Shown here piece after piece: positions 15,779-24,701 of a DNA stretch of 60,928 bases. Numbering within the stretch: the stretch's first letter is position 1; every line of letters begins with the position of its first letter. Source of the DNA: Lentimicrobiaceae bacterium (GTDB lineage: Bacteria > Bacteroidota > Bacteroidia > Bacteroidales > F082); the NCBI GenBank assembly GCA_002708315.1, contig PANC01000023.1, forward strand, positions 1-60,928, in the 5' to 3' direction. A program made the translations under genes and the position numbers. The notes below the pieces were generated by a model, which was not told the origin of the DNA, made no database searches, and worked only from the letters and a program-made list of their open reading frames with translations.

Positions 15779-17773
15779 ATGAGCATAAAGAGCTTCAACA
15801 AAATATTAATCGCAAACAGGGGTGAAATAGCTGTCAGAATTATGAAGACGGTAAAAAAGCTAGGAATTTCTTCCGTTGCAATATATTCTGAGGTAGATGT
15901 AGATTCCTATCATGTTAGGTATGCAGATGAAGCATTTTGCATTGGAGACCAGGAACTTAATGAAACATACCTTAATGTAGAGAAAATTATTTCAGTTGCC
16001 TTAAAATCTGGATGTGATGCAATACATCCTGGATATGGTTTTCTATCTGAAAGCCCAACCCTAGTAGACGCATGCAATAAAGCTGGCATTACTTTTATTG
16101 GACCCACCATAGAAGCCATAACACTAATGGGTAATAAAATTGAAGCAAGGAGTTTTGTTAAAAAGACTGGCGTGCCAATGACCGAAGGTATTACAGGCGA
16201 CACCGAGTATCTTATAAAAAATGCAAATAAGATTAAGTACCCAATTCTTGTAAAGGCAGCAGCAGGTGGAGGCGGAAAAGGAATGAGAATAGTTACTGAT
16301 CCAAAAAAGTTAAGGGAAATTCTTGAAACAACTTCCAGGGAAGCATTAAACTATTTTGGTGATGGAACCATATACATTGAAAAATATATTGAGGAGCCAA
16401 GGCACATAGAATTTCAAGTTATAGGTGATAATTATGGTAATGTTATACATATTTTTGAACGTGAATGTACGATACAAAGAAGGTATCAGAAAATAATTGA
16501 GGAATCACCTTCTCCAACATTGACAGAAGCAGTAAGAAATAAAATGGGTAAGTCTGCTGTGGATATTGCAAAAAGGGTTGGCTATAACAGCGTTGGAACC
16601 ATTGAGTTTTTGGTAGATAATGATTTGAATTTTTATTTTCTGGAAATGAATACCAGAATACAGGTGGAGCATCCAGTTACTGAGCTTGTTACTGGCATTG
16701 ACCTTGTTGAAGAGCAGATTTATGTTGCCGCAGGAAACAAACTAAGACTGAAACAAGAGGAAATTAAACAATTAGGTAGTGCAATTGAGAGTAGAATATA
16801 TGCAGAAGATCCTGCCAACAACTTTTTACCTAATCCTGGATTAATAAACCTACTGCTTTTTCCCGAAGGAGAGAATATTCGAATTGACTCATCCATTGAC
16901 AGAGCATCAATAGTTCATAGTTTTTTTGACCCTATGATTAGTAAGGTTATTGTATGGGGAAAGACCAGAGATAAAGCCATAGAACTCAGTATTAAATCCC
17001 TCGAAAAATTTATTATTCATGGAATTAAAACAAATATCCCTTTTCTAATAAATGTTCTTGCACACGATACATTTAGAAAAAATAAATTGTCGACAAAGTT
17101 TTGCGATGAGCATATTAATGATATTTTGAATCAAGCAATTATTGCCAAGAAAAAGATGGGTTATGAAATACCAATTATATCATTGGCATTATATACACTT
17201 AATAATTGTGAAGTGAAAAATAACGATAGTACATGGGATACAATAGGTTACTGGCGTAATACCATGAACGTTAGTTTTGAGTGTGATGAGAATGAGGTAT
17301 CTCTTGAGATACTCAGCTTACGCCCAACGGAAAAAATTTTTGCTTTTAACAATAAATCATTAAAAATTTATGATCCACATATTTCCAAGAATAAGGTGGA
17401 GTTTAAACTAAATAATACACTTTATACAGCATTTATTTCTGCTGATCTGAATGGAGCTTATGATATTTCTATCAATGGATCAATTTTCAAAGTTAAACGG
17501 AATGATATTCTTTTTCTTGGCGCAGATTATAATCATAGTAATGACGATGAGGAAGGCAGTTTATTTGCTCCTATGCCGGGTAAAGTTATCAAAGTTAATG
17601 TTAAAAAAGGCGACAAAGTATCAAGGGGTAAAGTACTATTGGTTGTAGAGGCCATGAAAATGGAAAATAATATTATTGCATCTCAGAATGCTATTGTTGA
17701 CAAAGTATCTGTTAATGAGGGTGAAATGGTTGATACTAATGTGCAATTAATAGTATTAGAAGAAATTAAATAG
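15779..17773 (+). CDS. Methylcrotonyl-CoA carboxylase alpha (biotin carboxylase/BCCP) subunit
   Basis: A 664-residue biotin-dependent carboxylase subunit. Biotin carboxylase domain at about residues 5-450: ILIANRGEIAVRIMKTVKKLG, CDAIHPGYGFLSE, ATP-grasp glycine loop KAAAGGGGKGMRIV, and FLEMNTRIQVEHPVTELVTG. Then a poorly conserved BT-like linker domain, and a C-terminal biotinyl domain (about 590-664) with APMPGKVIKVNVKKGDKV and the biotinylation site VEAMKMENNI, where the Lys between the Mets is modified. It pairs with the beta subunit two genes upstream. The BT-like linker and the neighbours fit methylcrotonyl-CoA better than acetyl- or propionyl-CoA. Confidence 0.92.
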   Translation: MSIKSFNKILIANRGEIAVRIMKTVKKLGISSVAIYSEVDVDSYHVRYADEAFCIGDQELNETYLNVEKIISVALKSGCDAIHPGYGFLSESPTLVDACNKAGITFIGPTIEAITLMGNKIEARSFVKKTGVPMTEGITGDTEYLIKNANKIKYPILVKAAAGGGGKGMRIVTDPKKLREILETTSREALNYFGDGTIYIEKYIEEPRHIEFQVIGDNYGNVIHIFERECTIQRRYQKIIEESPSPTLTEAVRNKMGKSAVDIAKRVGYNSVGTIEFLVDNDLNFYFLEMNTRIQVEHPVTELVTGIDLVEEQIYVAAGNKLRLKQEEIKQLGSAIESRIYAEDPANNFLPNPGLINLLLFPEGENIRIDSSIDRASIVHSFFDPMISKVIVWGKTRDKAIELSIKSLEKFIIHGIKTNIPFLINVLAHDTFRKNKLSTKFCDEHINDILNQAIIAKKKMGYEIPIISLALYTLNNCEVKNNDSTWDTIGYWRNTMNVSFECDENEVSLEILSLRPTEKIFAFNNKSLKIYDPHISKNKVEFKLNNTLYTAFISADLNGAYDISINGSIFKVKRNDILFLGADYNHSNDDEEGSLFAPMPGKVIKVNVKKGDKVSRGKVLLVVEAMKMENNIIASQNAIVDKVSVNEGEMVDTNVQLIVLEEIK

Positions 17774-17854
17774 TGCTATTTTTCATTATAATTCTTAGCT
17801 AATAATTTCGTAATTTGCAAAGCTTAAACCTAATCATTAACTAATAGATAGGCC

Positions 17855-19000
17855 ATGGATTTTGAACTCACAGAGGAACAAAAATTAATACGAGAAACAG
17901 TTCGTGATTTTGCTGAACGTGAAATAAAACCTGTTGCAAAAGAGCTGGATGAGAAAGCTATGTTTTCCTATGATTTGACAAAAAAAATGGGCGAAATTGG
18001 TCTTTTTGGTATGAATATACCAGAAAAATATGGTGGTCAGGGTTTGGATACTCTTTCATATATAATATCCGTTGAAGAACTTGCGCGAATTGATGGTTCT
18101 CAAGCTGCCACTCTTGCGGCACACAACTCACTTGGAATAGGTCCATTGATTGAATATGGAACAGAAGAGCAGAAATTAAAATATATTCCCCAATTGTGCA
18201 CTGGTGAGGCACTATGGAGTTTTGGGCTCACAGAAGCAGGAGCAGGATCAGACTCCAGAGGAAGCAAAACCACTGCTGTTTTGGATGGAGATGAGTGGGT
18301 TATAAATGGTTCAAAAATATTCATAACTAATGCCTCTGTTGATATTAGTGTTGGATGTACTGTTCAGGTTGTAAGTGGAGAAGAAAATGGGAAGAAAATT
18401 TTCACAACTATAATTGTTGAAAAAGATACACCAGGGTTTAGGCGAATTCCTATGCATGGAAAGATGATGTGGAGGGCATCAGATACTGCTGAATTATTTT
18501 TTGATGATGTGCGAGTTCCCAAAGAAAACCTACTTGGTAAAGTTGGGGAAGGTTCTCATATTATGCTTCACACACTTGATGGTGGTAGGTTATCCATTGC
18601 AGCAATGGGATTAGGTTGCGCACAAGGGGCTTTTGAGCTTGCTTTAAATTATGCAAACGAAAGAAAACAGTTTGGAAAACCAATTAGTAAATTCCAAATA
18701 AATGCATTTAAACTTGCAGATATGGCCACAAAAATTGAGTTGGGTAGAAACCTTTTGTACAAGGCATGTTGGCTGAAAGATAATGGTAAACCATATTCAA
18801 AGGAAGCTGCTATGTCAAAATTATACTGTTCAGAAATTGCCAAAGAGGTTGCTGATGAGTCAGTACAAATTCACGGTGGTTATGGACTAATGAAGGACTA
18901 TGATGTGGAAAGATTCTATCGCGACCAAAGATTATTACAAATTGGAGAAGGAACTTCAGAAATACAACGTTTAGTTATATCTAGATTGATCGGATGCTAA
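17855..19000 (+). CDS. Acyl-CoA dehydrogenase
   Basis: A 381-residue FAD-dependent acyl-CoA dehydrogenase of normal length. Seen: DFELTEEQKLIRETVRDFAE at the N-terminus, FAD/substrate segments SFGLTEAGAGSDSRGSKTTA and WVINGSKIFITNA, YANERKQFGKPISKFQ, QIHGGYGLMKDYDVERFYRD, and near the end QIGEGTSEIQRLVISR. The Glu of GEGTSE is the catalytic base position of short- and medium-chain enzymes. Isovaleryl-CoA dehydrogenases usually have a small residue there (GAGTSE) and take the base from another helix. So although the operon suggests the isovaleryl-CoA step, the residue pattern favours a butyryl/short-chain enzyme. It begins 81 bp after the alpha subunit. Confidence 0.9.
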   Translation: MDFELTEEQKLIRETVRDFAEREIKPVAKELDEKAMFSYDLTKKMGEIGLFGMNIPEKYGGQGLDTLSYIISVEELARIDGSQAATLAAHNSLGIGPLIEYGTEEQKLKYIPQLCTGEALWSFGLTEAGAGSDSRGSKTTAVLDGDEWVINGSKIFITNASVDISVGCTVQVVSGEENGKKIFTTIIVEKDTPGFRRIPMHGKMMWRASDTAELFFDDVRVPKENLLGKVGEGSHIMLHTLDGGRLSIAAMGLGCAQGAFELALNYANERKQFGKPISKFQINAFKLADMATKIELGRNLLYKACWLKDNGKPYSKEAAMSKLYCSEIAKEVADESVQIHGGYGLMKDYDVERFYRDQRLLQIGEGTSEIQRLVISRLIGC

Positions 19001-19109
19001 ATTTATTATTTCTGAGAGTATTTTTAATAATAAACCAATTGGCATTATATGAATAATAGTATCCTGTAACTATTATATTGTAAGGTTATTAACAAACATC
19101 AAACTAACT

Positions 19110-21038
19110 ATGCTTTGGAAACCAAGAGCTTCTTATAGTATTAATTCAAACATGCAAAAATTCCTAAATCATATCGCATTAAGATATGATTTACCTGGAA
19201 ATGATTACCGAACTGTTCATGGATGGAGTATTGAAAATACGAAAGAATTCTGGGCTGAAATTTGGGATTATTGTAATGTTATTTATTCAAAAAATTATGA
19301 ATCGGTTGTAGACAATCCAAAAAAAATGCCTGGTGCATTGTGGTTTAAAGGATCTAGATTAAACTTTGCTGAAAATCTATTAAAACGAAATGATGATCAT
19401 ATAGCATTGATATTTCGTGGAGAAGACACAGTAAAAAGAGAGATTACTTATAAGCAATTGAATGAAGAAGTAAGAAGGGTTGCGGCAGGATTAAAGAACA
19501 TGGGTGTCAAAATTGGCGATAGAATAGCGGCATTTATGCCAAATATGCCCGAAACTATTATTGCAATGCTTGCTGCCACATCAATCGGTGCAATTTGGAC
19601 ATCTACTTCACCAGACTTTGGAATAAAAGGTGTTTTGGACAGGTTCTCTCAAATAGAACCAAAATTAATTATTGCTGCAGACGGATATTTCTATAAAGGC
19701 AAGGCTTTTGATTCACTGGAAAAACTTAAAGGTATCCTATCCAGCCTTTCCTCGGTTGAAAATGTTATCCTTGTTGACTATACTGGTAATTTAGACACAA
19801 CCGGTATGAATAATCCCATATTATGGCAAGACTTGGGAGAAGGAAGTAAGGATCCTCTTGTGTTTGAGCAATTACCATTTGATCATCCCCTTTATATCAT
19901 GTATTCCTCTGGTACTACCGGGCTTCCAAAAAGTATAGTTCACTCTGCAGGAGGGACTCTTGTTCAACATTTAAAAGAACTTGTACTTCATAGCGGCATT
20001 ACCAGCGATCAAACTGTTTTTTACTTTACAACGTGCGGATGGATGATGTGGAATTGGATTGTTAGTAGTTTGGCAATTGGATCTACCCTTGTGCTATACG
20101 ATGGAAATCCATTTTATCCAGGCCCAGATGCACTTATAAAAATGGCTAAAGAATTAAAAATTGACTTCTTTGGCACGAGTGCCAAATATATTGCTTCATT
20201 GGAAGATGCGGGTGTTAATCCTTCGGAAATAGATAATTTTCCACATCTTAAGGTAATAGCCTCTACAGGTTCGCCATTATCAAATGATAGCTTTGAATAT
20301 GTATATAAAAAGTGGAAAAGTGATGTTCAGCTTTCATCTATTTCTGGTGGAACAGATATTATTTCGTGTTTTATTCTGGGTAATCCCGTTTTACCTGTTT
20401 ACATAGGAGAAATTCAGTGTAAGGGTCTAGGAATGGACGTTGATTGTTATGATCATGCCGGTAATAGCGTAATAAATGAACAAGGAGAGCTTGTATGTAA
20501 AACCGCCTTCCCGTCCATGCCCGTATATTTTTGGAATGATCCTGACAATAAAAAATATCATAGTGCTTATTTTGAGGAATATCCCGGTATATGGCATCAC
20601 GGAGACTTTATGGAAATCACCGAACATGGAGGCATAAAAATGCTCGGCAGGTCTGATGCTACATTAAATCCTCAAGGAGTGAGAATTGGAACAGCTGAGA
20701 TATACCGAGTGGTGGAAAACATATCAGAAATAGATGACTCGGTTGTTGTTGGACACAAAATTGATGATGATGAAGAAGTAGTTTTATTTGTCAAATTAAA
20801 AAATGGAAGTAAGCTTGATGAAAAACTTGAAAAAGATATCAGGTTTAAAATTAAAAATAATTGCAGCCCTCGACATGTTCCTTCTATAATCATTAATGTG
20901 CCTGATATTCCTTATACAATAAATGGTAAAAAGGTTGAAATTGCTGTAAAAAAGATAATTCATGGTCAGCCCGTTGGAAATAAAGATGCCTTGGCAAACC
21001 CAGAATGTTTAGATTATTTTAAAGGCATTCTCAAATAG
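19110..21038 (+). CDS. Acetoacetyl-CoA synthetase (acetoacetate-CoA ligase)
   Basis: A 642-residue adenylate-forming ligase. The AMP-binding core shows YIMYSSGTTGLPKSIVHSAGG (about residues 268-288). It is followed by TTCGWMMWNWIVSSLAIGST, characteristic of acetoacetyl-CoA synthetases, then SISGGTDIISCF, LNPQGVRIGTAEIYR, and the C-terminal hinge with YTINGKKVEIAVKKIIHG, in which the catalytic Lys is expected. The length fits acetoacetate-CoA ligase rather than acetyl-CoA synthetase. It would activate the acetoacetate released at the end of leucine breakdown, which fits its place last in the carboxylase run, 109 bp after the dehydrogenase. The 3' end is convergent with xseB, 10 bp between the stops. 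Confidence 0.9.
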   Translation: MLWKPRASYSINSNMQKFLNHIALRYDLPGNDYRTVHGWSIENTKEFWAEIWDYCNVIYSKNYESVVDNPKKMPGALWFKGSRLNFAENLLKRNDDHIALIFRGEDTVKREITYKQLNEEVRRVAAGLKNMGVKIGDRIAAFMPNMPETIIAMLAATSIGAIWTSTSPDFGIKGVLDRFSQIEPKLIIAADGYFYKGKAFDSLEKLKGILSSLSSVENVILVDYTGNLDTTGMNNPILWQDLGEGSKDPLVFEQLPFDHPLYIMYSSGTTGLPKSIVHSAGGTLVQHLKELVLHSGITSDQTVFYFTTCGWMMWNWIVSSLAIGSTLVLYDGNPFYPGPDALIKMAKELKIDFFGTSAKYIASLEDAGVNPSEIDNFPHLKVIASTGSPLSNDSFEYVYKKWKSDVQLSSISGGTDIISCFILGNPVLPVYIGEIQCKGLGMDVDCYDHAGNSVINEQGELVCKTAFPSMPVYFWNDPDNKKYHSAYFEEYPGIWHHGDFMEITEHGGIKMLGRSDATLNPQGVRIGTAEIYRVVENISEIDDSVVVGHKIDDDEEVVLFVKLKNGSKLDEKLEKDIRFKIKNNCSPRHVPSIIINVPDIPYTINGKKVEIAVKKIIHGQPVGNKDALANPECLDYFKGILK

Positions 21039-21048
21039 ATACTTTAAA

Positions 21049-21243
21049 TTAAGCGTTAATATCTTTCAATATTTTATTCACCTCTTCTTCGGTGAAATGA
21101 AGCTTTTCCTTACATATTTTGATAAGCTCACTAGCTCTTTTTACTTTCTTGGTTAACTCATCAACATCTGTTTCATTGTTTTCAATTCCAGCCACAAGCT
21201 CTTCAAGTTCTATAATTGCATCTGTATATTTTATTTTATCCAT
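21049..21243 (-). CDS. xseB: Exodeoxyribonuclease VII small subunit
   Basis: A 64-residue protein with the XseB pattern: MDKIKYTDAIIELEELVAGIENNETDVDELTKKVKRASELIKICKEKL, a helical hairpin with the conserved A-x-x-E-L-E-x-I-V-type first helix and a D-x-L-x-x-x-V-x-x-A/G second helix. It binds the large subunit XseA. It lies 5 bp after xseA on the same strand. Confidence 0.9.
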   Translation of the reverse strand: MDKIKYTDAIIELEELVAGIENNETDVDELTKKVKRASELIKICKEKLHFTEEEVNKILKDINA

Positions 21244-21248
21244 GTGAT

Positions 21249-22571
21249 TTACTTATTAACTATTGATATGGTTTTTCCTTCGGCAAAAGTAGTTTCTAAA
21301 ATATCACCATCGTTCAAAAGGCTCGCATCTTTTATAACTTTTCCTTCATTAAGCGTAATTGAATAACCACGTTTTAAAATGTTATCTGGATGTAGTAGCC
21401 TAATATTTTCAGATAGTGATATTATCTTATGATTATTCTCAACAAAAAATCTATTTGTTTGGTTTTTGATTAATGAAAATCTGTTATCCAATAAATGATT
21501 CTTTTCATTTATACATTTTTGTAGTGAATTTATTAGTTTGTAATTTATATCCTTTAGGTCAAAATTATTTTGATAAACTAACCTTTCGGTTGTTACTTTT
21601 AGATTTGTGTGTACATGTTTTAATATTTCTCTATTATGACTGAGAATACCAGTGATCTTTTCCAATAATTTAGTCTCCATATCTTTAATTCTAACCGACA
21701 GGTTATGAAATCTCTGTATGAGGTAATATCCTACTTCTGTGGGAGTGATCTTATTTACAAACGAAACTTGTTCAGAAACGGTAAAATTTGTTGAGTGCCC
21801 AATTCCTGTTATCACAGGTATTGGAAAATCTGCAACCGAAGACGCAAGTTTATAGTTATCAAATATACTTAGTCCTATATCACCTCCACCTCCTCTTATG
21901 ATAAGAACCGCATCAAAATGATGCACTATCTTGTTGATGGATATCAGTTGAGATGTTATCGAATTAACAGCACCATCTCCTTGAAGTAATGCGGGAAACA
22001 ACATATGAAAAAATTTGTACCCCCAATCGTTTTTGTCTATTACCTTTATGAAATCCTGATACCCTTTGCTTGTTTCAACAGAAATAATCGCCAATCTTTG
22101 AATGAGCAATGCTGGTATTAGCTGCTTATTTTTATTGAATTTACCTTCTTTTTTTAGCCTATCTATTGAGTTCTGCTTTTCCTTTACCAGCTCTCCAAGA
22201 GTAAACGATGGTTCTATATCATTTACCTGCAGTGAAAGACCATATATGGGGCTAAATTTTACTATACACCTCAACAAAACTGTCATTCCATCACCTATTT
22301 TTTCATTGGTTACCTTGGTGAACTTTGAAGACATCTCGTTAAATGGACCAGCCCATATAATTGCCCTCATTTGAGCAACTACTTTTCCATTTTGTTTCTC
22401 CACTAAATCAGGATAACAATGTCCACTTTTAGGATAAAAATTTAGTTTAGCAATCTCGGCTTTAACCCAATAAGAGTTTGTGTAAGTTTTATTTATTATG
22501 GATTCAACACTTTGTGTTAATTCAAGTAAGGTGTGGTATTTATGATCAATATTTATTCTCTCTGAGTCCAT
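21249..22571 (-). CDS. xseA: Exodeoxyribonuclease VII large subunit
   Basis: A 440-residue nuclease subunit that degrades single-stranded DNA into oligonucleotides together with XseB. The N-terminal OB-fold lies at about residues 13-115 (LLELTQSVESIINKTYTNSYWVKAEI, then RAIIWAGPFN). The catalytic domain has RLAIISVETSKGYQDFIKV, the conserved LIIRGGGGDIGLSIFDNYKLASSVADFPIPVITGIGH, VSFVNKITPTEVGYYLI, and the C-terminal ILKRGYSITLNEGKVIKDASLLNDGD. Usual family residues are often GGGS..DL and AD..A.TPT.AA; here these are GGGGDIG and NKITPTEVG, so it is moderately divergent. It begins 92 bp after the EnvC-like gene and may be read with it. Confidence 0.93.
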   Translation of the reverse strand: MDSERINIDHKYHTLLELTQSVESIINKTYTNSYWVKAEIAKLNFYPKSGHCYPDLVEKQNGKVVAQMRAIIWAGPFNEMSSKFTKVTNEKIGDGMTVLLRCIVKFSPIYGLSLQVNDIEPSFTLGELVKEKQNSIDRLKKEGKFNKNKQLIPALLIQRLAIISVETSKGYQDFIKVIDKNDWGYKFFHMLFPALLQGDGAVNSITSQLISINKIVHHFDAVLIIRGGGGDIGLSIFDNYKLASSVADFPIPVITGIGHSTNFTVSEQVSFVNKITPTEVGYYLIQRFHNLSVRIKDMETKLLEKITGILSHNREILKHVHTNLKVTTERLVYQNNFDLKDINYKLINSLQKCINEKNHLLDNRFSLIKNQTNRFFVENNHKIISLSENIRLLHPDNILKRGYSITLNEGKVIKDASLLNDGDILETTFAEGKTISIVNK

Positions 22572-22663
22572 GCGATATCCAAAACAAGGTTAAAACAAAA
22601 TTAATAAAATAAGCCTGTTAGTTTCCGTTAAATAAATTCTTTTGGAGGGCCAATTGGGTAACT

Positions 22664-23860
22664 TTATTTCTTAACAACCCAATAGGTTGGGTTTTGTAAT
22701 GCACTCCCCTTCCAAACTTCAAAATGTAGCTCTGTATTACCTTTAAGATCAGTATGAATTTGACCTATTAGCTCTTTGGTAATAATGTTGTCGCCTTTTT
22801 TAACAAATACTTTATCCAGATTGGAATATACAGTAAAGTATTCACCGTGTTTAATTATTACTGCAAGATTGGTATTTGATATTTTTGTAATACTAACTAC
22901 TTTGCCATTAAATACTGCTCTGGCTTCACTATTTTTTGATGTTGTTATATCAATACCATTATTTTTTATTTTTACTTTTTTAAGTACAGGATGTTGATGT
23001 ACTCCATAGGTACCAGAAATAATCCCCCTTTCTGTTGGCCACGGTAATTTTCCCCTATTTGATGCAAATGAGGAAGATAGTTTAATTTCAGAGGGGGTTA
23101 AAGCATATGTTTTATTTCCGGATTTATCTTTTTTTGGAGATGTTTCAGCTAAAATAATTTTTTGAATTTGTCTGTCCAATGCAGCTGTTTGTTTTTCCTT
23201 TTCTCTTTTGGATTTTTTTAATTGTTTTTCCCTAGATTGTAAATCCTTTTTTAATTTACTTTTTAGTGATTGTTCCTTTTCTAAATCAATTATTTCAGCT
23301 TGTTCATTTGACAATAGCTGACCTTTTTTTAATTTTTTTTCTTTTAACTCTTCCAGTAAAATATTTTTCTCATTTTCTGCTTTATTTATTATTTCTGCTT
23401 CGGTACGTATGTATGTACTAAGTTGGTCTAAATACCTCATCCTCTGAAATGCCTGATTTAAATCATCTGCTGAAAAAATAAATATCAATTTATTGTAGGA
23501 GGTTTTATATTTATAGGCATGCCATGCTATTTCTGTATATTTAATTTTAAGCTCATTCAAATTTTCATTTAGTTTTCTCAATTGAACTTGTGTTCTTTCA
23601 ATATTATCATTTAGCTGATAGATTTCCGAATCTATTGTAGCAATAAGGTCTGATCTTTTGTTGAGTTTAACATCCAATAACTTTAACTCATTTAATGTTG
23701 ACTCTTTGGAAGATTTTGTTTCCTTGAGAAGTTTATTGGTATATGCAATCTCACTTTTAAGCTTCTCTCGTTTTTGCTCAAGTTTATCTTGCTCTTTTTG
23801 TGCAAATATTATTACTGGTAGAAAAATTAGTAGTAATGATATGTATATCTGCCTTGGCAT
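22664..23860 (-). CDS. EnvC-like murein hydrolase activator (coiled coil plus degenerate LytM)
   Basis: A 398-residue exported protein with a signal peptide (RQIYISLLLIFLPVIIFAQ). A long coiled-coil region (about residues 20-245, repeated Lys/Glu/Leu heptads) is followed by an M23/LytM domain at about 275-398. In active LytM peptidases the first zinc ligand is H in HxGxD; here the equivalent stretch reads KIKNNGIDITTSKN, and only one His remains in the last motif (ELHFEVW). The zinc site is therefore incomplete, as in EnvC and NlpD, which activate amidases rather than cut murein. It is last of the dut-TPR-DUF4292 group, 10 bp after DUF4292. Confidence 0.88.
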   Translation of the reverse strand: MPRQIYISLLLIFLPVIIFAQKEQDKLEQKREKLKSEIAYTNKLLKETKSSKESTLNELKLLDVKLNKRSDLIATIDSEIYQLNDNIERTQVQLRKLNENLNELKIKYTEIAWHAYKYKTSYNKLIFIFSADDLNQAFQRMRYLDQLSTYIRTEAEIINKAENEKNILLEELKEKKLKKGQLLSNEQAEIIDLEKEQSLKSKLKKDLQSREKQLKKSKREKEKQTAALDRQIQKIILAETSPKKDKSGNKTYALTPSEIKLSSSFASNRGKLPWPTERGIISGTYGVHQHPVLKKVKIKNNGIDITTSKNSEARAVFNGKVVSITKISNTNLAVIIKHGEYFTVYSNLDKVFVKKGDNIITKELIGQIHTDLKGNTELHFEVWKGSALQNPTYWVVKK

Positions 23861-23870
23861 ATTTATTAAT

Positions 23871-24701
23871 CTAAAATAGGTTTTCGTATTTTGAAGATAA
23901 CCTAAATGGGAAACGTAAAGGATTATTGATTGTTACTTTGGAAAAGTTAATGTCTATAAAAATTGACTTTTTTGAAACTATCTCAATCTGCATGTCTGAA
24001 GGAAACAACTGACCATCAACATCCATATAATCGCCATAAAATACCCTTAGTTTATTATTATCATCTTCTCCCTTCTCTTTTATATCAATTCTGGCAATTC
24101 GATAATTCGAAGGATCTAACCAAATCTGCTGAACCAATACTCTAGATCTAATTTCTCCTTTTTTCATGTACCTCTTTATCTTTCTTCTTTCTCTTATTGT
24201 AAGTCGGTAAAGTCCATTATCTATAGTTGCCTTATATTTTTTAGTGTCATACTGGGTAAGATCATTTCCAATAAGCATTGATTCTAAAAGAGAATAATCA
24301 ATGGTTGTATTTAAGAGGCTATCCACCAGTTCGTATTTACCTGAAAAATATGTTTTATTTAGGCGGTTCATGAACTTGATGGTATCATTTGTTAGCAATA
24401 ATCTAGCAGCTTCAATTCCAAGAGCAGGAGTAAATGATATCCATATTAAACTATCTTTTTTAATTCTTAATTGGCCCCTTAAACTTGTTTTGTTTTTATC
24501 CTGTTCATAAACCAAATTGAACTTTGCACTCAGGTAATCAAAATTCATATGGTTTTCCGTCATACGATTGTATAAATATTGGAATCCATGTTCTTTTAAT
24601 TCTGCCTTTAAAACCTTTTTTTTGGATTTACATGATGAAAACGAAAAAGCTACAAGGGATATAATAATTAAAAACCATGCCCTATTTATATTACTATTCA
24701 T
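23871..24701 (-). CDS. DUF4292 lipoprotein
   Basis: A 276-residue lipoprotein with signal peptide and lipobox FSFSSC at about residues 20-24. The mature part begins KSKKKVLKAELKEHGFQYLYNRMTEN, followed by repeated long beta segments (FDYLSAKFNLVYEQDKNKTSLRGQLRIKKDSLIWISFTP), which resembles LolA/LolB-like half-barrel folds and matches the DUF4292 pattern. Its start overlaps the end of the TPR gene by 8 bp, so translation is coupled. Its steady place between the TPR gene and the EnvC-like gene in Bacteroidota suggests an envelope role, perhaps in lipoprotein or murein traffic (inference). Confidence 0.85.
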   Translation of the reverse strand: MNSNINRAWFLIIISLVAFSFSSCKSKKKVLKAELKEHGFQYLYNRMTENHMNFDYLSAKFNLVYEQDKNKTSLRGQLRIKKDSLIWISFTPALGIEAARLLLTNDTIKFMNRLNKTYFSGKYELVDSLLNTTIDYSLLESMLIGNDLTQYDTKKYKATIDNGLYRLTIRERRKIKRYMKKGEIRSRVLVQQIWLDPSNYRIARIDIKEKGEDDNNKLRVFYGDYMDVDGQLFPSDMQIEIVSKKSIFIDINFSKVTINNPLRFPFRLSSKYENLF

